Origin: an uncultured Eubacteriales bacterium
GTDB lineage: Bacteria; Bacillota; Clostridia; Christensenellales; Aristaeellaceae
NCBI GenBank assembly: GCA_900548145.1
Contig: URJB01000005.1
Span: 20,980-84,979 of the forward strand
Length of the DNA stretch: 64,000 bases
Direction of reading: 5' to 3'
In this document: positions 35,255 to 42,338 of the stretch, one piece after another
How the letters are laid out: each line of letters begins with the position of its first letter
How positions within the stretch are numbered: position 1 is the first letter of the stretch
Program-made: the position numbers and the translations under genes
The notes under the pieces: generated by a model
Databases searched by the model: none
What the model was told of the DNA's origin: nothing
What the model saw: only the letters and a program-made list of their open reading frames with translations

Positions 35255-36271
35255 ATGGCTTTGTTTGAAGGTTTTGAACGTCGCATGCCTCAGCTCCAGC
35301 CTGTGCTTGAAAAGTATGGCTTCAAGGATTTTGATGAGCTGAAGGCTTTCAACAATTCCAAGGGCGTTGACGCCTACAAGATCGTGGAGGGCATCCAGCC
35401 CATCGCTTTCGAAAACGCCAAGTGGGCTTATGAACTGGGCGCGGCCATCGCGCTGAAGAAGGATGTCAAGACCGCCGCCGAGGCTGCCAAGTGCATCGGC
35501 GAAGGCCTGCAGGCTTTCTGCATCCCCGGCTCCGTCGCCGACCAGCGTCAGGTGGGTCTGGGCCACGGCAATCTGGGCGCCATGCTGCTGGACGAGAAGA
35601 CCGAGTGCTTCGCGTTCCTGGCCGGCCACGAGTCCTTTGCCGCTGCGGAAGGCGCCATCGGCATCGCCCGCAACGCCAACAAGGTCCGCAAGACTCCCCT
35701 GCGCGTCATCCTGAACGGTCTGGGCAAGGACGCCGCCATGATTATCAGCCGCATCAACGGCTTCACCTATGTGCAGACCAAGTACGACTACCTGTCTGCC
35801 GACGTGAAGGAAGACCACGCTCTGACCATCGTCAACGAGACCAAGTACTCCGACGGTGAGCGCTCCAAGGTTCGCTGCTACGGCGCGGACGACGTGCGCG
35901 AGGGCGTTGCCATCATGTGGCACGAGGGCGTGGACGTTTCCATCACCGGCAACTCCACCAACCCCACCCGCTTCCAGCACCCCGTGGCGGGCACCTACAA
36001 GAAGGAATGCTGGGAAGCCGGCAAGCAGTACTTCTCCGTGGCTTCCGGCGGCGGCACCGGCCGTACCCTGCATCCCGACAACATGGCCGCCGGCCCCGCC
36101 TCTTACGGCATGACCGACACCATGGGCCGTATGCACTCTGACGCTCAGTTCGCCGGTTCTTCCTCCGTTCCCGCTCACGTGGAAATGATGGGCCTGATCG
36201 GCATGGGCAACAACCCCATGGTCGGCGCGACCGTGGCTGTGGCCGTGGCTGTAGAGGAAGCACAGAAGTAA
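35255..36271 (+). CDS. GGGtGRT-motif protein of unknown function
   Basis: A 338-residue cytoplasmic protein named for the motif GGGTGRTLHPDNMA near residues 264-270. Other conserved-looking parts are VADQRQVGLGHGNLG, FLAGHESFAAAEGAIGIARN and SSVPAHVEMMGLIGMGNNPMVGA at the C-terminus. There is no signal peptide or membrane segment. It is always found, as far as I recall, next to the NifU-like scaffold gene, as here (16-base gap, AGGAGGTG). Codon bias is strong. No reaction is established. A metal- or cluster-dependent enzyme fed by the scaffold is my inference. Confidence 0.88.
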   Translation: MALFEGFERRMPQLQPVLEKYGFKDFDELKAFNNSKGVDAYKIVEGIQPIAFENAKWAYELGAAIALKKDVKTAAEAAKCIGEGLQAFCIPGSVADQRQVGLGHGNLGAMLLDEKTECFAFLAGHESFAAAEGAIGIARNANKVRKTPLRVILNGLGKDAAMIISRINGFTYVQTKYDYLSADVKEDHALTIVNETKYSDGERSKVRCYGADDVREGVAIMWHEGVDVSITGNSTNPTRFQHPVAGTYKKECWEAGKQYFSVASGGGTGRTLHPDNMAAGPASYGMTDTMGRMHSDAQFAGSSSVPAHVEMMGLIGMGNNPMVGATVAVAVAVEEAQK

Positions 36272-36348
36272 TTTCTTCGTGTATTTTTCACAAAAATGTG
36301 GTCACTTAAGCGCCGTAAATTGTGAAAAATGACGAGTGATTTTTGTTC

Positions 36349-36393
36349 ACTCGTACACTACTCGTACATTACTCGTACACCTCTACTCGTACA
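36349..36393 (+). repeat. Four direct repeats of ACTCGTACA
   Basis: Exact 9-base units start at 36349, 36360, 36371 and 36385 (spacing 11, 11 and 14). The first overlaps the 3' arm of a hairpin. They resemble arm-type recombinase or iterated regulator sites rather than a CRISPR array. Confidence 0.9.
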
Positions 36394-36402
36394 CCAAAAA
36401 CG

Positions 36403-36432
36403 ACTCCCTCGTGGCTTACGCTGCGAGGGAGT
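36403..36432. terminator. Bidirectional terminator
   Basis: A 9-bp stem ACTCCCTCG / CGAGGGAGT with TTTTTGTTTT on the plus side and CGTTTTTGG on the minus side. It ends the GGGtGRT operon. Confidence 0.85.
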
Positions 36433-36446
36433 TTTTGTTTTACCAT

Positions 36447-36590
36447 TTATCTTATTTTGCAGATTTCGTCCATCAGCCAGGTGGGATCGCGGCAGGTGTA
36501 GACCTTCTCGGTGATGTCCGTAATCTGGTGGCCCACCATGTACTTGATGGCGTATTCGTCAACATTGTACTTCTTGGCCATGGTGTGCTT
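36447..36590 (-). pseudogene. C-terminal remnant of a phage/ICE-type tyrosine recombinase
   Basis: Minus-strand translation directly after the preceding gene's stop begins KHTMAKKYNVDEYAIKY, then MVGHQITDITEKVYT, and ends ...WLMDEICKIR. This matches the box II end of Firmicutes tyrosine integrases: (R/K)HT, GH, and the catalytic Tyr in the EKVYT context. About 47 codons remain, and the rest of the integrase is absent. The fragment is in the same frame as the metalloprotease gene and follows its TAA immediately, so insertion or deletion joined them. An internal ATG at 36581 could give a 44-residue product, but it has no convincing ribosome binding site. Confidence 0.75.
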
Positions 36591-37802
36591 TTACCAGTAA
36601 AATTCGCCCCACCCGATCAAGTCCAGCCCGTACAGCGTACCAATCCCGTTCAGGCGCACATAAGCCATGCCGTCCATGGGAATAATGCCCTCCTTGTCGA
36701 TGGTCGTCAGCAGGTTTCCGTTCGCGTCAAACACATCGACCGTGGTCAGGCAATCGACCTTCAGCTGCGCGGCTGAAACGTCCTTCCCCTTGTAGTCGCG
36801 CAGGTAGAGCATCGCCTGAGACAAGTCCACATACAGATCGGAATAACGCACGGAGCGTCCGGACAGCCGCGCAACGTTTTCAAGGCGATTAAAAGTCGGA
36901 TACAGCGTCACCTGCTGAACGCCCCGCAGATCAATCGGCGCGTCCATATCCCCGTAGTCGAACAGGGCGCTGTTCTCCTTCAGCCATGGATAAAATCCGT
37001 CCAATACATCCTCGCCATAGCTGGCCTTCAGGGCGCTGACTTCCCTTTCGACCCGCTTCCCCTTTGTGGCTTGATCCAGTGCCGTCATCCATGCCGTGTC
37101 GTTTCCATACACCCGATCCAGATAGGCCATAAAACGCAATCCTTCGCTGTAGCCCGGATTGCCGGAATAGGGATAGGGTTCTTTCATCCAGTGAGACAGT
37201 TCCTCCGTATACAGTGTTTCTTCGTCTTCCAGTGCAACGTTATAGAGGATCTGTTGGGACGGGCCGACCGCATAGGCCAGCGCCGGGTCGTTTTCTTCCA
37301 GCCACTTTGCCGTTTGATAGGAGGTATATTCCGCAAAGCCTTCCGCCATCAGCCGGCTTTCCCAATCCTCCGAAGCCTCGTGATAAAAGTAATTCAGGGT
37401 ATGGCTCATTTCATGTAAAATGGCATAGCTGCCATTAGCCAGAAGATCCGCTGGGTAAAGGTCGATCTGGTTCTGATACGCAACGGGGACGTAGAATTCC
37501 CCCTCCTCCGACGTTTCGTTTGCGCGGCACCGCACCTCGATCTTCCGCGCATAGGCTCCGTCTTCAAAGCGAATGCCGCTGACCGTCTCCATGGCGCGGT
37601 ATATCCCTTCCCACCGTTCCATCAGGTCGCCCGGCACGTACACGCCCGCGTCGATCGACACATGGAAGTGTTCGCTGAAAAGCTCGATCGGCTCGCTGGT
37701 GATGGTTCCCTGGGGAAACGTCACAGCCTGTTCCGCAAAGGCCGGTATCACCATGCACAGCAGGAGGAGCGCCGTTAGAAAGATCGCCGTTTTTTTCTTC
37801 AT
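36591..37802 (-). CDS. Secreted gluzincin-like zinc metalloprotease
   Basis: A 403-residue exported protein. The signal peptide ends IPAFA-EQ (about residue 23). The zinc site HEMSH is at 130-134, followed by EGFAEY, with Glu154/158 as third ligand candidates as in gluzincins (peptidase MA clan). The C-terminal ~110 residues look beta-rich. I start at 37802 rather than 37808 because AAAGG is nine bases away. A perfect-spacing promoter lies upstream. The coding region is AT-richer than its neighbours and abuts an integrase remnant, suggesting horizontal arrival. The target protein is unknown. Confidence 0.8.
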   Translation of the reverse strand: MKKKTAIFLTALLLLCMVIPAFAEQAVTFPQGTITSEPIELFSEHFHVSIDAGVYVPGDLMERWEGIYRAMETVSGIRFEDGAYARKIEVRCRANETSEEGEFYVPVAYQNQIDLYPADLLANGSYAILHEMSHTLNYFYHEASEDWESRLMAEGFAEYTSYQTAKWLEENDPALAYAVGPSQQILYNVALEDEETLYTEELSHWMKEPYPYSGNPGYSEGLRFMAYLDRVYGNDTAWMTALDQATKGKRVEREVSALKASYGEDVLDGFYPWLKENSALFDYGDMDAPIDLRGVQQVTLYPTFNRLENVARLSGRSVRYSDLYVDLSQAMLYLRDYKGKDVSAAQLKVDCLTTVDVFDANGNLLTTIDKEGIIPMDGMAYVRLNGIGTLYGLDLIGWGEFYW

Positions 37803-37872
37803 TTTCATTTTCCTTTCAACGTCTATTTGTGGAAGGCCGTCTTTTTATGTCGTTTTCGGTCGATTTACCAGC

Positions 37873-37901
37873 AGTATAATGCCGCGTTCTTTTCCTGTCA
37901 A
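37873..37901 (-). promoter_or_regulatory. Promoter of the metalloprotease gene
   Basis: TTGACA (37901-37896), 17-base spacer, TATACT (37878-37873) on the minus strand. The leader is about 65 bases. Confidence 0.8.
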
Positions 37902-37964
37902 GGCCTTTCCATGGGCGCACTTTCCTTAGCTCCCCTGCCGTTCGCGCTGTGCGGGCGTTTTCCC

Positions 37965-38708
37965 CTATTTTCTTTTCGCCATCCGAAGCAGGGAAGCCCC
38001 GTCCGCCAGATTGACCGTCAAAAATTTACCGCCGTAGAACGCCGCCCAGTTGTTGAACACGCAGGGCAGCTTCTTCGCCGCCTGCAAGCTGTCCACATAA
38101 CGCAGGGTCAGCGGCTCCCCCGCTTCCTCGCAATATTTCCGCAGCTTTTCAATGGTCTGCGGGATAAACGGACACTGATCGTCGTAGTAGACCGTCAGCT
38201 CCCGTTCTTCAATTTCCATTTTAAATACGTTGGGCGCGAACCGGGGATAGGTTCCGTCAAAGGAAAGAGCCAGCAGTTCGTAACCGTTTGAGGTAGTGTC
38301 CACCGTTTCAAAGCCGAAATGCCGGAAAAACGACTGATCGGTCAGCCATGCCTTCTGCTTGGCCGCCCCCAGCATACACACGCCGGCTCTTCCTTGGGCC
38401 CGCGCGTCCGCCAGACAGGATTCCAGCAGCGCCTTGCCGTAACCCTTGCCCCGGTTCTCCCCCTCCGTCCACAGGCAATAAATATAGAGGTAATTTTCCC
38501 CCAAAATGGGCACCCACGCCTTTTCCAACGGCGCATATTCCATGAACACCGTCGCCCGGCCTTCCAGCTTTCGAAAGACGTGCCCTTCCTTCAGCCGTTC
38601 CGCCAGCCATTGCCGCTTGGCTTCCACACCGGGATGAGCTTTTTTCATGCGGACAATGCAGCACAGCGTTTCATCCGCCAGATTTTCCGGGGTCAGATCA
38701 ACAAACAT
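37965..38708 (-). CDS. GNAT acetyltransferase with YoaP-like C-terminal domain
   Basis: A 247-residue protein. The acetyl-CoA binding loop is visible as GENRGKGYGKALLESC, followed by the FFRHFGFE segment of GNAT domains. The last ~90 residues (VYYDDQCPFIPQTIEKLRKYCEE ... FYGGKFLTVNLAD) match the YoaP-like accessory domain. The start at 38708 is set by GGGAGG. An upstream extension to 38903 would overlap the GH127 gene. The ribosome binding site sits inside a 13-bp inverted repeat. The substrate is unknown; small-molecule or antibiotic acetylation is only a guess. Confidence 0.85.
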   Translation of the reverse strand: MFVDLTPENLADETLCCIVRMKKAHPGVEAKRQWLAERLKEGHVFRKLEGRATVFMEYAPLEKAWVPILGENYLYIYCLWTEGENRGKGYGKALLESCLADARAQGRAGVCMLGAAKQKAWLTDQSFFRHFGFETVDTTSNGYELLALSFDGTYPRFAPNVFKMEIEERELTVYYDDQCPFIPQTIEKLRKYCEEAGEPLTLRYVDSLQAAKKLPCVFNNWAAFYGGKFLTVNLADGASLLRMAKRK

Positions 38709-38712
38709 ACGA

Positions 38713-38742
38713 AATCCTCCCAAAGAACCCTTTGGGAGGATT
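38713..38742. promoter_or_regulatory. 13-bp perfect inverted repeat over the -10 and ribosome binding site of the acetyltransferase gene
   Basis: AATCCTCCCAAAG and CTTTGGGAGGATT with a 4-base loop. On the minus strand the 3' arm contains the GGGAGG binding site, and the distal arm overlaps TATAAT (38745-38740) of a promoter with TTGTTG 17 bases upstream. In transcripts reading through from GH127, it would sequester the binding site. Confidence 0.65.
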
Positions 38743-38761
38743 ATAGCACAACAGTTGTTAT

Positions 38762-40615
38762 TCAACAAGAGAGATCCGGCATCAGGGTCATGCGGAGCGT
38801 GGTGCAGCCGTAGGGCTGCAGCCGCACCGTTTCCGTCCCAATAGGTTCCGGACTTTCCGGCTTTTCCGCGCATACGCCGGGCTGACCGGGACAGGTGCCC
38901 CATGCGATTCGGTTCATCCGGGTCTCCAGCTGCAGCGGCGGCTGTTCCCGGGAAAAGGGCTGATCTCCCAGCGGATTTTCCACCAGTTGGAAGTCTTTTT
39001 CCGCAAAGGCGTAACCCCAGTCCTGTTCCGACAGGATGATCCAGTCGCAGTACGGTGCTTTGCGGGTGACGCCGTGGCTTTCATATTCCCACAGGTAACT
39101 CTTCGCCGCCAGCGGCAGGGCAAATACCAGCGATCCCCGTTCCACACAGGCCATTCCGTTTTCGTCGGGAACCAGCCTCGCGGCAAAATGCAGCTTTACT
39201 TCCACGCTGTCGCCGTCCTGCCAGAGCCGTTCCGTCCGCCAGATTTCCCCCGGCTGAACGGGCTGCCCGTCCGCTTCGGCACTTTCAGCGAAGGCCGGGA
39301 CGCGAACGGCCAGTTCGAAACGGACGGGACGTTCGCAGTGAACGCTATACCGCAGACTGTCCCGGAAGGGATATTCCGTTTCCAGCGTGACCCGCGCCTT
39401 TTCGCCGCCGCGTTCCAGCTGAACAGAGGAAGGAACCAGCACTGCCGACAGGAGTCCCTTTTCTGTTTCCATGAAGGCGGACAGTGCCAGCTTGGGCCAG
39501 CCCTGCGAAAAATTCGCGGTACAGCAGCCATAATTCGGTTCCAACCCAAAGAGATTGGACTGACTGCCGTTGGTGCCAAATATGGGCGTTCCCTGCTGAA
39601 TGGAGCAGGAGACCTGATTCAGCTGCTGGTCGTACTGATGAGACCACATATCCGCCGAGATCGTAGCGGGCAGGGAATTGAACGCCAGCCGCTCCAGCAG
39701 ATCGAGCCAAAAGGGCTCGCCGGTGATGGAGGCCAGCAGCTCGCAGGAATACATTTCCTCCACCACGGCGCAAAGCTCGGTGCCGCGGATGGGGCTTTTC
39801 CCCGCCAGACATTCGTCGCCCTGAATGTGTCCCATGGGCGTTCCGTGGTACTTTCGCAGCTGCTCGTACATTTTTCGGGCGAACGCACCGGGTTCCTGCC
39901 CGGAAAGGCCGGAGAATACGGCTTCGCTTTTCAGCGCCATCATCAGGTTGACGATGTGAGTCTGCTGCCGCCACACGCCCCGGGGGTCTGGCTGCTGATC
40001 CTTCCAGCAGGCGAACACTCGCTCGTAGGACAGGCCCTGCGACGCGATCGTCACGGCCAGCTCGATCATCCATGGTTCGGGCCGTTGCTCGTACAGCCAT
40101 TGCAGGGGGATCAGGGCTTCAAACCAGCGGCTTTGGCCCCAGTTGAACAGGGTGCAGTGGGTCAGATGGCCTTCCAGATTTTTCATGGCCCGATAAACGG
40201 TCTCCGCCGCCCTGCTATCTCCGCTGCATTGACCATAGACCATCAGTGCTTTGCAAATGATGAACACCGCCCACACGTCATAGGCTGCGCGTTCCTCTTG
40301 GGTGCAGGGGCAGAGCCAGCCGTCTTCCTGCTGCGCGTCCATAATCGCCTCCACGTATTTCTTCGCCCGGGCGATCAGCGCTTCGTCCCGCAGAAGATAG
40401 GCCAACGGCACGAAGCCGTCCAGCCAGTAGGGAACCCGCTCCCAGCCCTCGGCCTTCCCGCCGATCCACGCGGAATCCCGAATATCGGGCCAAATTTCAT
40501 CCAGATGGCCGGACAGTCCCTCCGCCTGAATTTCCAGCTGACGCTTCAGCCAGCCTTCCGGGCGGAGATTTTCCGGCTTCACAAAACGGTATACCGACGA
40601 ATAAATCTGTTCCAT
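38762..40615 (-). CDS. GH127-like beta-L-arabinofuranosidase
   Basis: A 617-residue cytoplasmic enzyme of the PF07944 (DUF1680) family that removes terminal beta-L-arabinofuranose. An (alpha/alpha) barrel is followed by beta-sandwich domains. The zinc-thiolate catalytic centre is recognisable: Glu280-x-Cys282 (GTELC) and the Cys364-Cys365 pair (YGCCTANF), matching the Glu/Cys ligands and cysteine nucleophile of HypBA1. The start at 40615 follows GAGGGG. A much longer frame to 41263 is antisense to the AraC gene and rejected. It is divergent from an AraC regulator, which probably controls it. Confidence 0.9.
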   Translation of the reverse strand: MEQIYSSVYRFVKPENLRPEGWLKRQLEIQAEGLSGHLDEIWPDIRDSAWIGGKAEGWERVPYWLDGFVPLAYLLRDEALIARAKKYVEAIMDAQQEDGWLCPCTQEERAAYDVWAVFIICKALMVYGQCSGDSRAAETVYRAMKNLEGHLTHCTLFNWGQSRWFEALIPLQWLYEQRPEPWMIELAVTIASQGLSYERVFACWKDQQPDPRGVWRQQTHIVNLMMALKSEAVFSGLSGQEPGAFARKMYEQLRKYHGTPMGHIQGDECLAGKSPIRGTELCAVVEEMYSCELLASITGEPFWLDLLERLAFNSLPATISADMWSHQYDQQLNQVSCSIQQGTPIFGTNGSQSNLFGLEPNYGCCTANFSQGWPKLALSAFMETEKGLLSAVLVPSSVQLERGGEKARVTLETEYPFRDSLRYSVHCERPVRFELAVRVPAFAESAEADGQPVQPGEIWRTERLWQDGDSVEVKLHFAARLVPDENGMACVERGSLVFALPLAAKSYLWEYESHGVTRKAPYCDWIILSEQDWGYAFAEKDFQLVENPLGDQPFSREQPPLQLETRMNRIAWGTCPGQPGVCAEKPESPEPIGTETVRLQPYGCTTLRMTLMPDLSC

Positions 40616-40641
40616 GGTTTTCGCCCCTCTTTCTGACCAGG

Positions 40642-40670
40642 ATTGTACAGCAAAAAAGCGACGTTGACCA
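40642..40670 (-). promoter_or_regulatory. Promoter of the GH127 gene
   Basis: TGGTCA (40670-40665), 17-base spacer, TACAAT (40647-40642) on the minus strand, 27 bases before ATG. The weak -35 fits activator dependence. Confidence 0.55.
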
Positions 40671-40691
40671 TTCTCAATGCCGCCCATTTCC

Positions 40692-40720
40692 TTGCAAAAA
40701 TTGAACAAATCGCTTATACT
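40692..40720 (+). promoter_or_regulatory. Promoter of the divergent AraC gene
   Basis: TTGCAA (40692-40697), 17-base spacer, TATACT (40715-40720). The expected transcript start near 40727 fixes the AraC start at 40739 and leaves a very short leader. Confidence 0.7.
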
Positions 40721-40738
40721 GTCCGTGAGGTGCGTCCC

Positions 40739-41494
40739 ATGAGCGAATATCTGAGTTCTGAAAAGTTGCCCCAGTTTCTTTTTTCCCACGACCGTTCTTT
40801 TCAGCCCGGTGAAAAGCACGTCACCCGCGTCTGCCCGGAGGACGTGCTCCTGCTGATGTTTTCCGGCGTTCTTCGTTTTACGGAGGACGGCGTGCCGGTG
40901 GAGGTGCGCGGCGGCGAGTACTACATCCAGAAGCGCGGGCTTTCCCAGCAGGGGCAGGTGCCGTCCGACTGTCCCGTCTATTATTACGTGCATTTTTTGG
41001 GGCATTGGAGCAGCGAGGGCGGCATCCGCAAACGCGGCCCCCTTCCTGCGGAGGCGCAGACCCTCACCTGCCGTCTCACCGAGGCCGATCAGCTGGGTGC
41101 GCCGCTTTTGGAGCGCACCAGCCTGTTTTACCAGCTTCTCACCCTTTTGTGCCACAGCCGCCCTCAAACCCCTGCGGAACGGCTGGCGGAAAGCGCCCTG
41201 CAGCAGTTGCAGCATCATTTGAAGGACGGCGCGTCTCTCGCCCAAATCGCCGCCGAGCTGCACGTCAGCGAGAGCTATCTAATCCGCATTTTCCGCCGCC
41301 GGTATCAGACCACGCCCCACCGCTGCCTGACGCTTCTTCGTCTGGAACAGGCTCAGCGGCTGATGCGCTACTCCGACCTTTCGCTGGAGGCCATTTCGCT
41401 GGAATGCGGGTTCCGCAGCTACGCCAACTTCTACAAAGCCTTCTGCGCCGAAAAGGGCGAAAATCCCGCCGCCGTGCTGAAGCGGCTGCGATAA
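40739..41494 (+). CDS. AraC-family transcriptional regulator
   Basis: A 251-residue regulator with an N-terminal cupin-like sensor (VEVRGGEYYIQKRG, YYVHFLGHW) and a C-terminal AraC double helix-turn-helix (LAQIAAELHVSESYLIRIFRRRY, then LEAISLECGFRSYANFYKAF). The start at 40739 is supported by GAGGTG and by a promoter whose -10 lies inside the longer frame. The TTG at 40643 is therefore excluded. It is divergent from GH127, so it is probably the arabinose- or arabinoside-responsive activator of that gene. Confidence 0.88.
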   Translation: MSEYLSSEKLPQFLFSHDRSFQPGEKHVTRVCPEDVLLLMFSGVLRFTEDGVPVEVRGGEYYIQKRGLSQQGQVPSDCPVYYYVHFLGHWSSEGGIRKRGPLPAEAQTLTCRLTEADQLGAPLLERTSLFYQLLTLLCHSRPQTPAERLAESALQQLQHHLKDGASLAQIAAELHVSESYLIRIFRRRYQTTPHRCLTLLRLEQAQRLMRYSDLSLEAISLECGFRSYANFYKAFCAEKGENPAAVLKRLR

Positions 41495-41543
41495 ACCTTT
41501 TCCCGCAATCGTGCTGGGCCCTTCCCCTATTTTTCTCAACGAA

Positions 41544-41575
41544 AAAGGCCGCAGCCGTTTTCCGGCGCGGCCTTT
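41544..41575. terminator. Terminator between the AraC gene and the convergent isomerase gene
   Basis: A 9-bp stem AAAGGCCGC / GCGGCCTTT, flanked by an A-tract on the left. It serves both convergent genes. Confidence 0.7.
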
Positions 41576-41591
41576 CGGCGTTCTGCGCAGT

Positions 41592-42314
41592 TTATTCCTG
41601 CGCTTTCAGGAAATCCATGCAGATGCGGGCTTCTTCCAGTCCCGAGGGCTGGCAGGTCTCCGACTCCACGATCAGCCGGTCGCCCAGCTCCACGGCCTTA
41701 CGGTAGACCGCCGCCGCAGGGGCTTCCCCCATGCCCAGCGGCCTTCCGCTGCCGTCCGCCAGTCCGTCCTTGATGTGGATGATGCGGACGCGTTCCTTCA
41801 GCCGCTCCATCATTTCCAGTGGATCGCGCCCGCCCACGAAGGCCCAGTAGGTGTCGATCTCCAAGTCCAGCCGGGTGCGTTCCTCCAGCTGCTCCCAAAT
41901 GCAGGAGCCGTCGGCGTTGGGCTTAAACTCGTGAGCGTGATTGTGATAGCCCAGCCGAATGCCCTCGTCCGCCAGTCGCGCCTGCACCTTTTCTGTTTGG
42001 GCGACAAAATCGTCCAGCTTTTGCTGATCGTCCAGATCGGCCCACGGAAGGACGATCAGCCGATTGCCCAGCGTTTTATGATATCGAATGGTCTCTCCGA
42101 TCACATCATCTGCCAGTTCCTGCATCCCCGTGTGGGTGGAGGAGACCTCCATGCCGCATTCCAGCAGCTTGTCCCGCACGGCTTCCGCCGAATAGCCGAA
42201 GAAACCGGCGAACTCCGCGTAGTGATACCCCAACGCCGCTACCTTTTCCAGCGTGCCCAGCAAGTCTTTTTCCGCCGCGTCCCGCACGGAATACATCTGC
42301 AATCCGTATTTCAT
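41592..42314 (-). CDS. Sugar phosphate isomerase/epimerase family protein
   Basis: A 240-residue TIM barrel of the xylose-isomerase-like family. It begins KYGLQMYSVRD and carries the metal-site signatures YHNHAHEF, LEIDTYW, IHIKDG and a final Glu in IVESETCQ. It lies 24 bases behind sbcC with its own AAAGGA, so it is probably transcribed with the SbcCD genes. No functional reason is evident. It is not close to the isomerase at 18651 except in fold. The barrel family also includes endonuclease IV, but the HNHAHEF motif favours a sugar enzyme. Confidence 0.87.
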   Translation of the reverse strand: MKYGLQMYSVRDAAEKDLLGTLEKVAALGYHYAEFAGFFGYSAEAVRDKLLECGMEVSSTHTGMQELADDVIGETIRYHKTLGNRLIVLPWADLDDQQKLDDFVAQTEKVQARLADEGIRLGYHNHAHEFKPNADGSCIWEQLEERTRLDLEIDTYWAFVGGRDPLEMMERLKERVRIIHIKDGLADGSGRPLGMGEAPAAAVYRKAVELGDRLIVESETCQPSGLEEARICMDFLKAQE

Positions 42315-42338
42315 GTTGGTTTTCCTTTCCGATTTTGC

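Larger units (their letters stand above)
36272..36446. other. Repeat-rich intergenic stretch after the GGGtGRT gene
   Basis: No gene is seen. It contains a distant 10-bp inverted repeat (ATTTTTCACA 36283-36292 with TGTGAAAAAT 36321-36330), an 8-bp hairpin (ACGAGTGA 36332-36339 with TCACTCGT 36347-36354, 7-base loop), four ACTCGTACA direct repeats and a bidirectional terminator. The region is AT-richer than its neighbours and ends against an integrase remnant. Confidence 0.8.

Noticed and set aside
36349..36393. Possible CRISPR array
   Set aside because: The repeats are only 9 bases with 2-5 base spacers and there are four copies. No cas genes are in the window.
40616..41263. N-terminal extension of the GH127 gene to 41263
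   Set aside because: The extension is antisense to the AraC gene and crosses both divergent promoters. GAGGGG before ATG 40615 and family length support the shorter protein.
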